In this document: piece by piece, positions 40,811-57,390 of the stretch
How positions within the stretch are numbered: the first letter of the stretch is position 1
Layout: every line of letters starts with the position of its first letter
From: Lates calcarifer
Lineage: Eukaryota > Chordata > Actinopteri > Centropomidae
Direction of reading: 5' to 3'
DNA: 64,000 nt
Assembly (NCBI RefSeq): GCF_001640805.2
Contig: NC_066853.1
Location: 20,483,242-20,547,241, forward strand
Translations under genes and position numbers: made by a program
Notes under the pieces: model-generated
The model's input: only the letters and a program-made list of their open reading frames with translations
Told to the model about the DNA's origin: nothing
Database searches by the model: none

Positions 40811-41291
40811 GCTTCTCATTATTCATCCAGCGTTTTGTGACAGTGATATCTACAGTGTTGTGATAACATCTGCATTTGTTGTCACGTTTTTTTTTTCCTT
40901 CCTTTTTTAAAACTTCAGCAATGCTTAACATGTGATGATGACTACAGCACAGATTTAAAGGATAGCAGGTAACTTAAGACCTCAGGTGACAAAATAAATA
41001 ACACTTAACAGAGCGAGTCTTCTACATGGGGTGATGCTGAATAACTTCCAGTGATTTTTTTCTTCACGTGCGACAAACGTCCTCTGAGCTGAGTTATGTC
41101 CTAATCCAATTAGAAGTGATTATGATCTGTACACCAGCTCTCCTGTTGTATTTTTACCGTCTGCTCTCAGCTTTTCCAGCTTAGTGTAGATAAAACATGA
41201 CTTACAGACAGGGTTGACAGATTGATTATTTTACATTTGCAGGTGATGTGATGGCTTGTGTTGAGATTCATGAAATGTGTGAGAGGTCTGG

Positions 41292-41313
41292 TTTTTTTTT
41301 TTTTTTTTTTTTT
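41292..41313 (-). repeat. tmem91: Genomic A tract in tmem91 3' UTR
   Basis: 22 T on plus, hence A22 in the tmem91 transcript, beginning about 23 bases after the stop codon. Confidence 0.85.
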
Positions 41314-41336
41314 GTATCCCTGTGAGAGAGTTGCTT

Positions 41337-46095
<4,759 letters not shown>

Positions 46096-49000
46096 CCCTC
46101 TCTTTTAATACCAACCACACGAGGCCACCACATCAACAACCAAATGTAATCTACAAATCGGTCTGCAGCGCGTCTCCCTGAAAAGCGTCCGATGGGCTTA
46201 TGCAAAGGCAGCTGCTTTGCTGGTTTTAGTGTTTCACTGATAATCCATCTTTAATCCTATTCTGTAATTTTTGTCTTATTATAGGCCTTGGTCCAGAGAC
46301 CAACAATACATGCCAGATTTATGATAGAGTGAAATATCCTTAATGTGCCAAAGGTGGCCCGCTGCTGTGTGCTATGAGATGTGGTGCTGAGGTTGTGTTA
46401 GTGGATTCAAAATTCTCTTTTCCTCACATGTCATAAGCTATTTGTTTCAGGGCTTGATGGCTCAGGGTTTGCCCCATGTCTTCCATTTCACATGATTGAG
46501 TGTGTCAGTGTTCATGAATATGCTAATGTTGGCTACTTTCTCTCTCATACAATATGGAAATGTCAATTCTGATGATGGAGGACCTTGATTGGCCCCAGAC
46601 GGGCTAATGAAAACACTGGGCAATGGGATTTTAGTGTGACTGCCCTCAGGAACTCATCAAAAATGTCTCTTGCAATAAAATATTAAGTCTTAATCTAAGC
46701 ACAGTGTCGCAGAATGAAAACTCTGGATGTCAATCTTTCCCTTCAATGGTTTTGGATGGAAATGAGCAATGACATGTGAGTTGAGAAATGGGTGCATGGA
46801 GAGCAACAAAAAAGACTTTCAAGCTGTCATGGCAAAAAAAAAAAAAAAAAAATCTTTTTGTTTGTCCCTCTGCAAGAGTCTGAAAAAAGTGCACTGACAC
46901 TGCTTTCAAAAACAGGCCAAAGGCAGGGGCCCTTCAGATGACTGGTCTGATGCACAGTGGGGTGTTTTGAAGCTTGAATATGCACAACCTCCAGCAGCAG
47001 TCAAACTAGTGGCGCAATGAACGGATTGGGGCCATATTTGAGGGCAGTTAATCTGTAAAAGCAATGAGACTCCAGAAATAGAATCCTATGGTGCACATCC
47101 GCAGGTCAGCAGGCCTGCCAGCATGCCTGTTCCTCTGTTGTTGCTGCAAGAAGCGATAATGAAGAAATCAAAGTCCTCTGGTTTTGATTTATGGCCGTGG
47201 GTTTGCTGCCTGCTACAGCAGCGCTCCTCTGGGACATGCAATTTTAATGCATCCAGTCCACCTTAAGAGGGTTTCATTCAGGACAGGCGAGGAGTTGGGT
47301 GGACGATGAGGTCTGTTAAAAAAAAGAACAAGGTCACACAAAATATTTAGTTTTGTGTTTAACGCCAACTTTCTGAACACAGCATTGTGTTTCTGAGGTT
47401 AGCGTGCTTCCAAGGCTCCAGTCTTGTTTTTCCTCATGAACGCATACTCACACTACTTGGGCCTTACCCAAACCTTTACCCCAAACTCACATCAGACGCA
47501 AGACATTAGTGCAGTGTAAGCACAACAGAAGTGTCTGTCCATTTAACCAAACAAATCCAACCTATGTTAAAGAGTGACTGTCCTCAGGACCGGCTCTTCT
47601 TTCAGCCAGCAATTGCAGACAGTGACTGGACTAATTGTCTTTGAAAAACTGACTAACCCTTGCAACCCTTTAAACTATGCCATATGTATGGCAGAAATGG
47701 CTTATTTTTGTCATGCATTAACACACAGTAAAAGTTAGATAGCTACGCTTTATTTATTCAGGCAGTTTCACTGAGATCAAGATTTTATTTCCAAGAGAAA
47801 TCTCATCTGAAACACAACTCTGCAGCAGAAGCCAAGGTACAATTAACATGGAAATGAACACACATAATTTTATTTTTCTACATTCTAGTTGCTTAGAGAC
47901 TCTGCCAGTACAGGCCAATTATATATATTTATCGTATGCATTTATTATTTCTTAAAATAGAAAACACATTGCTGATTTGTGTAGGCTAAGTGAACAAAAT
48001 GAGTCCACACTAGGCAGACCAGGTTAGAAAATGTGTGTTCCTCACCAGTCACACTAAGCTGGCCATTTCCTAATTAAAAAGTTTACTTGCATGTCAACAT
48101 TGCATTTTAGTGTGGACAAAGAAAGCGGGCGACTTTGTCAAATGACATGAGCAAACATGTTCAGAGGCTGTTGCATCAGTAAACCCACTGTCTCTGTGCA
48201 GCACAGCTGTTGTCGTTAAGCTGTATTTATGTATTCTGCAATTACTTCACAATCATAACACAGTGATTTGATCGACAGTGCAGGATATACTGCTCCTGAT
48301 TAACACGTTCTATTGATGAGCCACAGTCAAATGTACTTTAAATTAATTGCTCATTTTGCAAGGACAGTGGTCATTGATCAACAATGAGAAAAACTGTACA
48401 TGAGCCACAGTTAGCTTAAATTTATATCTTTAACCCATTCAGTTGTTAAAAAGACACTGTAATAATAGAATCAAACAATGTGTCACTGTTTTATTTGTTC
48501 ACAACGAAGGCCAGAAATTATGTGAACAGGAACAACTGAATGGTGAATTCAGCTGTATTATAGATAATCACAGACGGCCAGAGCAGACATAAAGTGTAAT
48601 CAGCTGAGACTCAGTAGAGTGATCAGGCTGTCTGCTCCACGTACTCCTCGGATGTAAAGCACAGTTTTTTGTTTGCTGACAGAACGACTTTATACATTTT
48701 CTTATTGTATAGGACTTGTAGTGTGGACGGCGATATTTATAAAAAATAACCACTGAACAAATGAAGCCATCTCAGTGTTTCTCATGCATGCTGGGATAGT
48801 GTCCTGCCCCTGACCACCCTGCACAGGATAAACTGCTTATAAAACGGATGGATGGTTGGACACATACACCTGATAGCCCCCGACATGTATGACATTAGAG
48901 TTCAACTCACATGCGACTGACTTCCGTGTATTCCAAACTGAGAATATCTAAAATTAGCACACAACAGAGCGGTGGAGAAATGCTACTGTGAGCTGACAAG

Positions 49001-49376
49001 TGAGAAGTCTCTGTATTGTTTGTTGAGGGGCTTTTCATTCCCGGCAGAATGAGAAAGTGTCATTTCAACAAACTACATAATATCTCATCAGTAAGTATTC
49101 ATTTTGCATGGCAGAGTGCTTCACAGGCTCGAGATCAATTCAATGACTTGTTGTTGCACGCCTCACCGCACAGCGCAGGGGGAAAAAAATAGCAAAAAAG
49201 AAACTTGAATAATTGGGTGTCTTCAGGCTGGCGTGGTGCTGAGGGCTGTATTCTGCTCGCAGCGCTGATGCTGCTTTGCCGTGCAAACCCCCTCTGCTCC
49301 CCTCCCTCCTCACCCACTCCTTTATGGAAGGCTAGTACCTCTCATCCTGAACGAGCTGAGTGATCGTTCAACACAC
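46096..49376. other. Region upstream of the tmem91 start codon, no coding gene seen
   Basis: Mostly unique-looking AT-rich sequence. A possible acceptor (TTTGTAG) lies about 65 bases upstream of the tmem91 ATG on the minus strand, allowing an untranslated upstream exon. A poly(A) run is at about 46834-46851. A near-palindrome ATGCA-ATTTTAA-TGCAT is at 47236-47252. No exons were recognised. Confidence 0.4.
48783..48857 (+). repeat. Non-LTR retrotransposon 3' tail fragment
   Basis: CATGCTGGGATAG, CTGCCCCTGACCACCCTGCA and GGATAAACTGCTTATAAAAC lead into GGATGGATGG. This matches the 3' end, with a GGAT tail, of a retrotransposon family I know as very common in fish genomes. Degenerate. Confidence 0.6.
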
Positions 49377-49400
49377 TGACGTCAGCGACAGCTCTGAGCA
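49164..49400 (-). promoter_or_regulatory. Candidate minus-strand promoter and untranslated exon (possible tmem91 first exon)
   Basis: A perfect palindromic CRE, TGACGTCA, is at 49377-49384. On the minus strand it precedes a G/C-rich segment that ends at a donor-like GTGCG|GTGAGGCG near 49165. This is the arrangement expected of a CRE-driven first exon for tmem91, 3 kb downstream in transcription. There is no coding evidence; the link to tmem91 is inference. Confidence 0.3.
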
Positions 49401-49420
49401 AACTGCCTCCCCCTCATAAT

Positions 49421-49423
<3 letters not shown>

Positions 49424-49467
<44 letters not shown>
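49424..49467. repeat. (CA)n microsatellite
   Basis: AC repeat with one AAAC interruption, adjacent to the CRE-containing region. Confidence 0.9.
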
Positions 49468-50903
49468 TCTGGACATATGGTGCATACTGCACACATGCTC
49501 ACTCACACACTAATATTTGTAGCACCAGCCTTCCCTCTCTCTTCTACCCCCCTCCTAATCGCTGCAGCTTCATTCCAGGAGAGATGCACTCAGCTTTATT
49601 ACACCCCGCCCCCCACCCCCCCCTTCACCTCTGCCCATCCACCGTAAAAAGACTTCTGTCAGCTGTATTATAAGCCTGCCTCCTTTTCTGATTCTGCAAC
49701 GCTCATAAAACATCCAGTCAGGTAGAGGGAAGGTTGCAAGGACGCCGCTGCAAATCACCACTGACACTTTTACAAGAGCTCCTCTTCTCTGCCTTCCCTA
49801 TCTCTCTCCCTTTTAGTCCGGTGCTCTGTCATACACATACACAACCACACATACTTATATCCCTCTTTTTTTTTTTTTTGCTTTTGATCTGGCTCCTTCT
49901 CTTGTTCATAATCCAGCCAATACTGTCGGCAAAGCTACTGTACAAAACTTAAAACTCGTCTTACTTGGTACAATTCCTACTTGCTGCATGAATAGAAAGC
50001 TTATTCTTAAAACATGGAAATGTGCAACCAAAGTGAAATATGGCTTTAAACCCTGTTGCTGCTGACTCTTATAGAGATTTTCAGCAACTCTGCAGTCTTT
50101 TTGATTCTCTATCTAACAGCGCGTGCACACACACACACACATACTCGTGCACAAAGCTGGAGGTAATTGCTGTAATATTTCAGCTGATACAGATCGAGGA
50201 GATGCAGATACAGCGAACACACTCGTAGAAAAGAAAGGGCACGCTGGCTGTAGAATATTGGAGCTGTAAACGCCTGCAGGCTCTAATAAAAAGACATCTT
50301 GAAGAACAGCGATGTCAGGCTGATAAGACCAGAGCAGGCTTCGAGATACGCCAAACACAAAATCTGAAAACCCAAGTGGCGGTTAAATAGCCCTATTGAT
50401 TTCATTTCCAAACCCCTTTCTCACGCTCTCTCTTTCTCTCTTTCTCTCTCTTCCTTGATCTGTGTGGAGTGACTGACGAGAGCAGAGAGGAAACTGAACA
50501 GAAAAGATAAGCAAAAAACAGGCGGCGACATAGAGAGTGTTGCACAGCTCGTGAAGCTCAAAGTAACATCATGTTCCTATGGAAACACATTCACCATGGA
50601 GTGCAGTGTTCACTGCAGGATAAATGAAGCAGAGGCTAATTTGCCATTTCAGTACTGTTCCTCTGCTCGGCTTGATAATAACTGGATGGGATAATTTCAG
50701 CGTAGCCGTGCCTTCCAGTGAGGATGTGTTACTGTCACATTAGACTGCAAAGGATGGATAATTTCCACAGAATTACTCTATAATAACAAATGAGCGCAGT
50801 CACGCCAGGCACTGGGTTTACTTGAACTCCCCCCCTGTGCAGAATGTGTGTATGACAGCGTGAACTCATTAATCAGTCCACAGTATGCCCTGCTCTAACC
50901 CCA
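49468..50903. other. Intergenic, no gene seen
   Basis: C-rich short runs (about 49602-49623), a poly(T) run (about 49867-49880), a short (CA)n at 50130-50142 and a pyrimidine-rich (CTCTTT)n-like stretch (about 50425-50455). No coding exon was recognised. Confidence 0.5.
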
Positions 50904-50904
50904 G

Positions 50905-50954
50905 ACACACACACACACACACACACACACACCACACACACACACACACACACA
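50905..50954. repeat. (CA)n microsatellite
   Basis: AC array with a single CC phase shift near 50933. Confidence 0.9.
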
Positions 50955-51140
50955 GTCGATTCATTCCCAACACATAACTACACATGCACTCACAAACACA
51001 TGCAGTCCTTTACAGCCTTGCATCATTCACATTTTCAGACACACACGGTAAACAAGCCTTTTGAAGATGTCCATGCCCTGCCTCCTACATGCTCACATAC
51101 ATAATTACACACGTCAAAACACAAACTCTCACACATACAT

Positions 51141-51165
51141 GCACACACACACACACACACACACA
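51141..51165. repeat. (CA)n microsatellite
   Basis: About 12 CA units, within a wider CA-rich 50.9-51.2 kb region. Confidence 0.85.
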
Positions 51166-51384
51166 GTGCTCACACAGCTGGTGCTTGTGTGCAATGAGGC
51201 CTGAGGAGTGAGAAGTTACCCATCTGCAATATGTTGCAAATAGGTCCAGCATCTCTGCAGTGTGTGTTGTATGTTGTACTCAGTGTTGTACTCATGTTTT
51301 GTGCATCTGTGAGCATCATGGGACAGACTGCACAGGGACTGGCTATAGCTCACAAATTGTGTTGTGTATATAAATATATACATA

Positions 51385-51408
51385 TGTGTGTGTGTGTGTG
51401 TGTGTGTA
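51385..51408. repeat. (GT)n microsatellite
   Basis: About 12 GT units preceded by TATA-rich sequence. The surrounding 51.17-52.78 kb shows no other feature. Confidence 0.85.
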
Positions 51409-52788
51409 TGAGTGTGTGCTTATGTGTGCATGTATCATTTGTGCTTCAGTGGCTCCTACAGCTGCTGTCACTCAGTTCACCATACTCTCCAAGGTTTACA
51501 CATATGGATGTGCACTGATTGTGTGTGAATGTTACTGTGTAGAAATATTTGACAATGTAAGAAAATGTTTCTTAAATGCTTGTTGTATATACTTGTACAT
51601 TCCCAGTGACATACAACACACTGCATGCAGACGCAGAAGCCATTTGGATATATTTCAGATTTTCATATATTTGACCACCAACAACAAATGGCGGTTTTTA
51701 AATCTCCAGTTTCAACATGTTGTTGTTCTAATTCACTTATTAAAATAGGAAAATAAACATAAGTTCAAGTAATAGGTTGCTGTAGCTAAATGATGGCTGA
51801 AACTGAAAAACATGTCCTGACTTGCGAAAACACGTTTTTGTTGACAACATGTGGAATAAATATTTTTGTACACTCAGCATACAAAAACATAGAAATGTGT
51901 CAATTTATTTTAAACCAAAGAAATTCCCTAAATTTAAGGATTTAATTTTATCCCCTCAAACTGTGTTTTTGTCTTCGGTGGAAATGACATTTATACCATA
52001 CACTCTTCATAAAACCCCTGATGAAAATGGTGGCTAACACCATCTTGTTATTGTTTAAATATGTCAGTTTATTTTTAGTAATGTATTATTGGTAAAGCCT
52101 GCGCAAATGTGTGTGAATGCTGACATGAGCTGCAAAACTGCCAAAATACTTAACAGAGGCTTAACAGGCACTACTCAAAGGCTGCACAGATGTCACCTAG
52201 ACTGTGTTTACATCAGCCGTATTGCAGTGTAATGACCTGTACATACCTGCGTGTGTTTATCCATGTGCACGCATGTGTGTGAGTGAGGGTGTGTGTAGCA
52301 GTATTTATCTCAATGTGGTGACAAATATCTGTTCACACACATTAAGGGGATTCTCCTTCAATCTGGGGACAAAAAAAGCTGGTGAACAACAACAAGGTAA
52401 ACCGCTGAAGATTTAGAATTACCTGGGTCTGATTAAGCTTTGTTTTGGTTAAGGTCAGGGGACAAATATGAATCAACACAATGTCCTCACAAGTTTCTAA
52501 AACACAGTGTGATTTAGGATGCGTGTGCTGAATGAGGTAATTAGCCTCTCACAGATCTTTACATGAACAATGATGTATTACATGGTCCAATCATCATCGT
52601 CATCATCGCCACAGTGGAAGGGCAAATTTGTTGGCCTTTAATTGACAATAATGGGCCGCCACACACATACGCACACACGCACGCACACACACACAGTCAG
52701 GCTAAGAGCAGAGAAAAGACTTGCCCTTAATTAGGAATCCTGTCAAGCAAAACATCCTGTGTGTCCTTTGAAAGCTCACACTGCCTCC

Positions 52789-52800
52789 ACACACACACAC

Positions 52801-52833
<33 letters not shown>
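52789..52833. repeat. (CA)n(TA)n compound microsatellite
   Basis: CA units pass directly into TA units. Confidence 0.9.
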
Positions 52834-52834
<1 letters not shown>

Positions 52835-53601
52835 TTCAAATTCAAATCACATTTTTTACCTGCAGAAAAGATGAAAGGTTGTCTAAGGTTTCAGGAATAC
52901 TGCACGAGTGTGCTACGGTTTTATTTTACTGCACACCAGGCTTGTTGTACAGCAGTAAATAGCTATACAAATATAAACAATGGAGCAGAGCTGTGTGTGT
53001 TTATGATGGGGGGTTGTTCTGCTGCTGTTGAGGCGCCACTCCAAAGAAGCATATCCTCTTTTGTATGTGCATAATTATACACAGAAATAAAGCTGAAAGG
53101 TGAATTTTCTGTTTAATTAACGATGAAAACTGAAGGATACTCACTCCTGAAGTGTAGGTGATATCAACCTCCTTCTCACAGTATTACAGTAATACATATT
53201 TTGTCTCTTGCTAAAGATCAGGGGCCATAATAAACCAGCTTTCTCAAATATTAGCCCTGAATCAGTAATTAAACGGTTTCATGTGAACACAGAGATCCAC
53301 TTGGGATCCAAGACCTGTCCTGACAAATCACTGCTGTCATGAAAGTCAAACTTGAATATTAATAAATTATTATTAATTGAAAAAACCATTAACTGGGGAA
53401 ACAGTATTAAAGATTATAATTAGGCTGTAATCTGTAGCTATTCTTACAGCAGTTTAGTATTTAACAGTAATGCGCTCACCCTCATAAAGGCTGAGTGAAG
53501 GTGGGTGTGATGGAAAAATTCGAGGTTTTCTTTTGTTCTCTCTCTTAAAAATAAATTAAAAACAAAGAAACACCACACAGTGTTTCATTTGAGTATTCTC
53601 A

Positions 53602-53760
53602 CCTTTAGGAAGAAACTCAGATCCGTTTTTCTCTGTCCAGTCCTGCTGTCCTGTCCTCAGGATGAGTCCTCCGAGAAGAAACGGGGGGAAATCCAGAATC
53701 CCGGTTTGAACCATCCACAGGACTGAACGCTTCTACGCACTGGTAGCGCGTTGTTTTGCT
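53602..53760 (-). promoter_or_regulatory. Candidate untranslated exon with strong donor (minus strand)
   Basis: On the minus strand a G/C-richer segment ends in a near-consensus donor, CTAAAG|GTGAGAAT, at about 53602. It has no meaningful open frame. It could be an alternative far-upstream first exon of tmem91 or part of a non-coding RNA. The evidence is limited to the splice signal and composition. Confidence 0.25.
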
Positions 53761-53860
53761 TGCTTCTCGCGTGGGCATGTGCAGAAAGTGTGCATGTATA
53801 TCTGTGTAAGTCTAGGTGCACTGAGATTGCGTATAGATTGCATGTATCCTACACGTGTTT

Positions 53861-53864
53861 GTGC

Positions 53865-53903
<39 letters not shown>

Positions 53904-53905
53904 AG
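53861..53905. repeat. (GT)n(GA)n compound microsatellite
   Basis: GT units followed by GA units. Confidence 0.9.
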
Positions 53906-54345
53906 GATGCGAGCGTTGAGTTACGGAGCAGGAGCCAAACTTGTCGGCATCCCTCCGTCGAGCTGTGCTTATGCGACTGTGAAGGCACGAAGATGTCCCT
54001 GTTACACCTGTGCAGTCTGGCGGCGATAATGCACTTGCTTTGTCAAGGATGCCCCTTCCCCCTGCACAGCATCTTCTCTCGCATCCTGCCCGGCTCGCTC
54101 TCTCCTCCTAACAGAACGGAGGTCTTTCAGTTAATCCTTGTTGCGGCCGCAGTGCACCTCACGCCGTGTCAACTTTCTTCTGCCACTCTCAGCTGTTCTC
54201 TGACTTTCCAAATACGGCTCTCTTCATCTCCTCTCTCTCTCCTCCACCTCCCTCTGCCTCTCTCCCTCTCCTCTTTGCCTTTCTTCAGCTCTGCTACCTT
54301 ATTACGGCGGAAATACTGGGTCCTAAAGCCTGTTGGCGCAGCACT
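53906..54345. other. G/C-richer segment without a supportable gene
   Basis: This stretch has more C and CG dinucleotides than its flanks and then a C/T-rich run (about 54235-54290). A plus-strand open frame from 53993 begins with a hydrophobic stretch but has low-complexity content and no recognisable domain, so I do not call it a gene. It may belong to a promoter. Confidence 0.35.
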
Positions 54346-54349
54346 TGAC

Positions 54350-54351
<2 letters not shown>

Positions 54352-54382
<31 letters not shown>
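54352..54382. repeat. (GT)n microsatellite
   Basis: About 15 GT units. Confidence 0.9.
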
Positions 54383-54385
<3 letters not shown>

Positions 54386-54746
54386 ATGTGAATTACTCCA
54401 ATGTCTTCGTAAGGACAGAAAGGAGGACAAACGCGCAAAGTGAGGGCATTTGGCCTTTTCTTACTTCTTTAAGAGGATTAAAAGGGTCAGGGCTTGATTT
54501 TGGATTGGGGTTAAGATAGGGATGTAGCAGGGAGGTTTAAGTTTAGCCTTCGCAACACAAATATGTGTGTTCATTGGGATGCCAGTGGGTCTTAGGACTC
54601 TGGACGAGCTGCAAATTCAATATCATGCATGCAGAAAAGTGCAAGCAAAAGATGAAAATCTCCTTGATGCTGCTGCATGTAGCAAACCCTGAAATGAACA
54701 GAGGCAGCAATCAAAACAGAGATGGGGCTTGGTGTTATGCAGTAGC

Positions 54747-54749
<3 letters not shown>

Positions 54750-54780
<31 letters not shown>
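54750..54780. repeat. (GT)n microsatellite
   Basis: About 15 GT units. Confidence 0.9.
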
Positions 54781-54785
<5 letters not shown>

Positions 54786-55314
54786 TATTCCAGGGTAGAG
54801 GTAGCGAGATGCCCCTCAGCGAGGATGACTCCACTTTGCGTCAGGCCTTTCATGTCCACTTCACCCTATGACCCACTTTGGTCGCCCAGGCCATACCAAC
54901 ATCAAGCTCTCCAGTCAGAAAAATGACTCAAGATGCAAAAACAATCATCCCTGCTTCAGGCCCATGCTCGTTTTGCCTCTTCCAGGGGAGGCCATGCGAG
55001 ATAAAGCTCAGGCATTGCTGGACACCAGCAATCAATGAAATCCGCAGGGCTTACGCTGAGTATTTAATGAGGTGCACTGCTCTTAGCTAGAATCCTCTTC
55101 CGCCAGATATGGTTTAACCTTTGGGCTTTTTTTTTTGTTTTGTTTTCTTTTTTGTTGTTGTTGTTGTTGTTGTCATACAGTTCTTTCCAGCCAGTCAGCA
55201 GAGCTGCAAAGCTGCCTATCTGATGCTCCATTTGTCTTTGGCTGTCAGAGTGACAAGGGGCCTCTCAGTCCATCATGACGCAGGGATCAATACCCTCTCC
55301 TTAGTCTGAGCACA

Positions 55315-55490
55315 TCCTCCCCCCATCACTCTATTTTCCATTGCTTTCTTTCTTACTTCTTCCCTCCACTCTCACTCTCTCTTCCCACTATAGTTCTCTA
55401 TCTCTTTCTCACTCTCTCCTTGCTTCTCTCCCCTCTCTCTGCCCCATTATCTTTCTTTCATCTTCATCTCTCTCTTTTCTTTACTCAGTA
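55315..55490. repeat. Long pyrimidine-rich tract
   Basis: About 175 bases on plus that are mostly C and T, built of CTCT, TTTC and CTCC words with few purines. Low-complexity; no coding function was seen. Confidence 0.7.
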
Positions 55491-56728
55491 GCTTAAGCAT
55501 GCAGAGTAAAGGACAGGTGAGAGAAACAAGAGGATTGATCTGGTGGGAGGAGTACAATGAAGGCACTAATGATATTACATAGGGTGAGACCAATGTATGC
55601 TCTGTTAATGTCAGACCAATATTGGTCTTACAATATTAGCAGTGCTGTATAACCCTTATACAATGAAACCCAACCACACAACAACTACTTTAAGAATTTC
55701 TTGGGGCCCCTGAATGAATAACGTAAATTAAATCACCACAATCATGACTGAGCCACAGCTGTAAGCCCCCTGTTCTTAAGATGAAAACACTTCCCTGCTA
55801 TTCTCAAAGTAATCTACAGTACAGTGATCACTTCTGCAAATAAAGAAAGCTCTGAGTCTTTGAGTTTAATAGTTGAGGCCAAGATGGAGACTGTTGCAAT
55901 AATGGCTTTCAAAATGGATAGATGGTCAATATGGATGAACCAGTTTTTCATTTCTTTATGTGTGCATTCCTCATTTCACAAATGTTACTGGAATTCTTGT
56001 CTTCTTCAGACATCGTCACCACCATCCACTCCAACCTTCTATTTGCAACCCCTCACCTATGTGTGTGTGTTTATGTGTATGTCACTTACTGCCGACTGAT
56101 GTCGAGGGATGTGTCACCAGGTGAGCATAAGACTCTCATCTCCTTACCTGTCCATCTCCCCTACAAGCGGATTTGAGGCTAATGAGCTAACAAGGGATTG
56201 AGACAACTTCTGGGTGAAAAGCCAACGACCACCTTACAGCGAGATGGCAGACGGTCACGCGACAGCATATCTGCACATATAGCGCGGTTTTCAGCAAAAC
56301 CAGCATCATCAGACTTTAAATTAACGCTCAGTGACAACATTCTTAATTAGGTGAAAGAAGCTGCAGCAAGGCTTGACATTATAAGTAAGCTTGTGTTTTT
56401 ACTCTCAGGGCGCTGTGGCAGCAACACCTCTACGTGAATGGCCACCTCAGCAAACCCTGTAAGAGAGGAAGAAGGAGGGAGGGAAGGGGAACTGTAGTAT
56501 TAGTGGAAAGCCTGAGGTGTTAAGTAGCTCAATAGGGAAACACAGCTAATACAATACTCACTGAGGAGAGGAAACAAAATCACTTTGGAGTTCTAAAATG
56601 TAATTATTGCTTGAAAGTGTTCAATCTGTGTGGACAGGCTTATAATTAGATTTCATTTATTCAGTTCAGATATCCAAACTAAAAGCTGTGCTGAATTGTC
56701 CAGGGTGCTCCTCTCTTAAGCCTCCTAC

Positions 56729-56730
<2 letters not shown>
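55491..56730. other. Intergenic, no gene seen
   Basis: No exon, RNA gene or recognisable repeat was identified. Confidence 0.45.

Positions 56731-56765
<35 letters not shown>
56731..56765. repeat. (GT)n microsatellite
   Basis: About 17 GT units. Confidence 0.9.
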
Positions 56766-56767
<2 letters not shown>

Positions 56768-56932
56768 CAGCCTTGGGGGACATATTGATATTTTAGCAAG
56801 ATGTAATCTATTATCCTTTTTTACAGAGAAGGGCTAACAAGAGATCCTGTTTGTGTGCCAAGCACTTTGGGAAAAATGCAAATGCAGCAGCTCAATCTCC
56901 CGTCTGGGCTGCACACAGCTGATGAGGGCTGA

Positions 56933-56934
<2 letters not shown>

Positions 56935-56972
<38 letters not shown>
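56935..56972. repeat. (GT)n microsatellite
   Basis: About 18 GT units, only 170 bases from the preceding array. Confidence 0.9.
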
Positions 56973-56974
<2 letters not shown>

Positions 56975-57095
56975 CATGTGCGTGTACATGTTGCAGTACA
57001 ACTGGGTTTTTACACACCACCACAGAGGAAATGAACCCTCTGTACTCCATCTCCCCCATAAAGACAATTCATGGTGAAAGTCAGGGACTCATGAC

Positions 57096-57096
<1 letters not shown>

Positions 57097-57131
<35 letters not shown>

Positions 57132-57135
57132 TTTT
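57097..57135. repeat. (TTTC)n microsatellite
   Basis: About nine CTTT units ending in a T run. Confidence 0.9.
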
Positions 57136-57356
57136 ACCATGAATATCTCTCTCCACTTTCTGCCTTTGGAGGTCTGAATTATTTATTGTACATAAGGAAA
57201 GCAATGCAAGTGGCAAGTGGTACAAGGACAATCAAAATGGAAAGAGCTCAGCATTAGACACTCAAACACACCCACACAAATTCACGTAAGGCATCATCAC
57301 CAACCCACACACATGCAGGTATGTTTACATAAATGCACTCAAACAGGCATGTGCGT

Positions 57357-57357
<1 letters not shown>

Positions 57358-57387
<30 letters not shown>
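57358..57387. repeat. (CA)n microsatellite
   Basis: About 14 CA units, opposite in orientation to the GT arrays just before it. Confidence 0.9.

Positions 57388-57390
<3 letters not shown>

Larger units (their letters stand above)
38870..41290. other. Region between convergent exosc5 and tmem91
   Basis: No exon was recognised. It contains poly(T) at about 39967-39981, poly(A) at 40562-40584 and a C run at 40795-40810. No canonical minus-strand AATAAA was spotted in the 400 bases after the tmem91 stop, so the length of its 3' UTR is unclear. Confidence 0.4.

Noticed and set aside
47236..47252. Near-palindrome ATGCA...TGCAT as a POU/homeodomain site
   Set aside because: Short AT-rich motifs like this are expected by chance in 18 kb; no conservation data to support it.
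53993..54391. Plus-strand open frame with a hydrophobic start resembling a signal peptide
   Set aside because: The rest is Ser/Leu/Pro low complexity running into a GT microsatellite; there is no cysteine pattern, domain or convincing splice donor.
54476..54545. GGGTTAAG-like words resembling interstitial telomeric sequence
   Set aside because: Units are irregular and do not form TTAGGG tandems.
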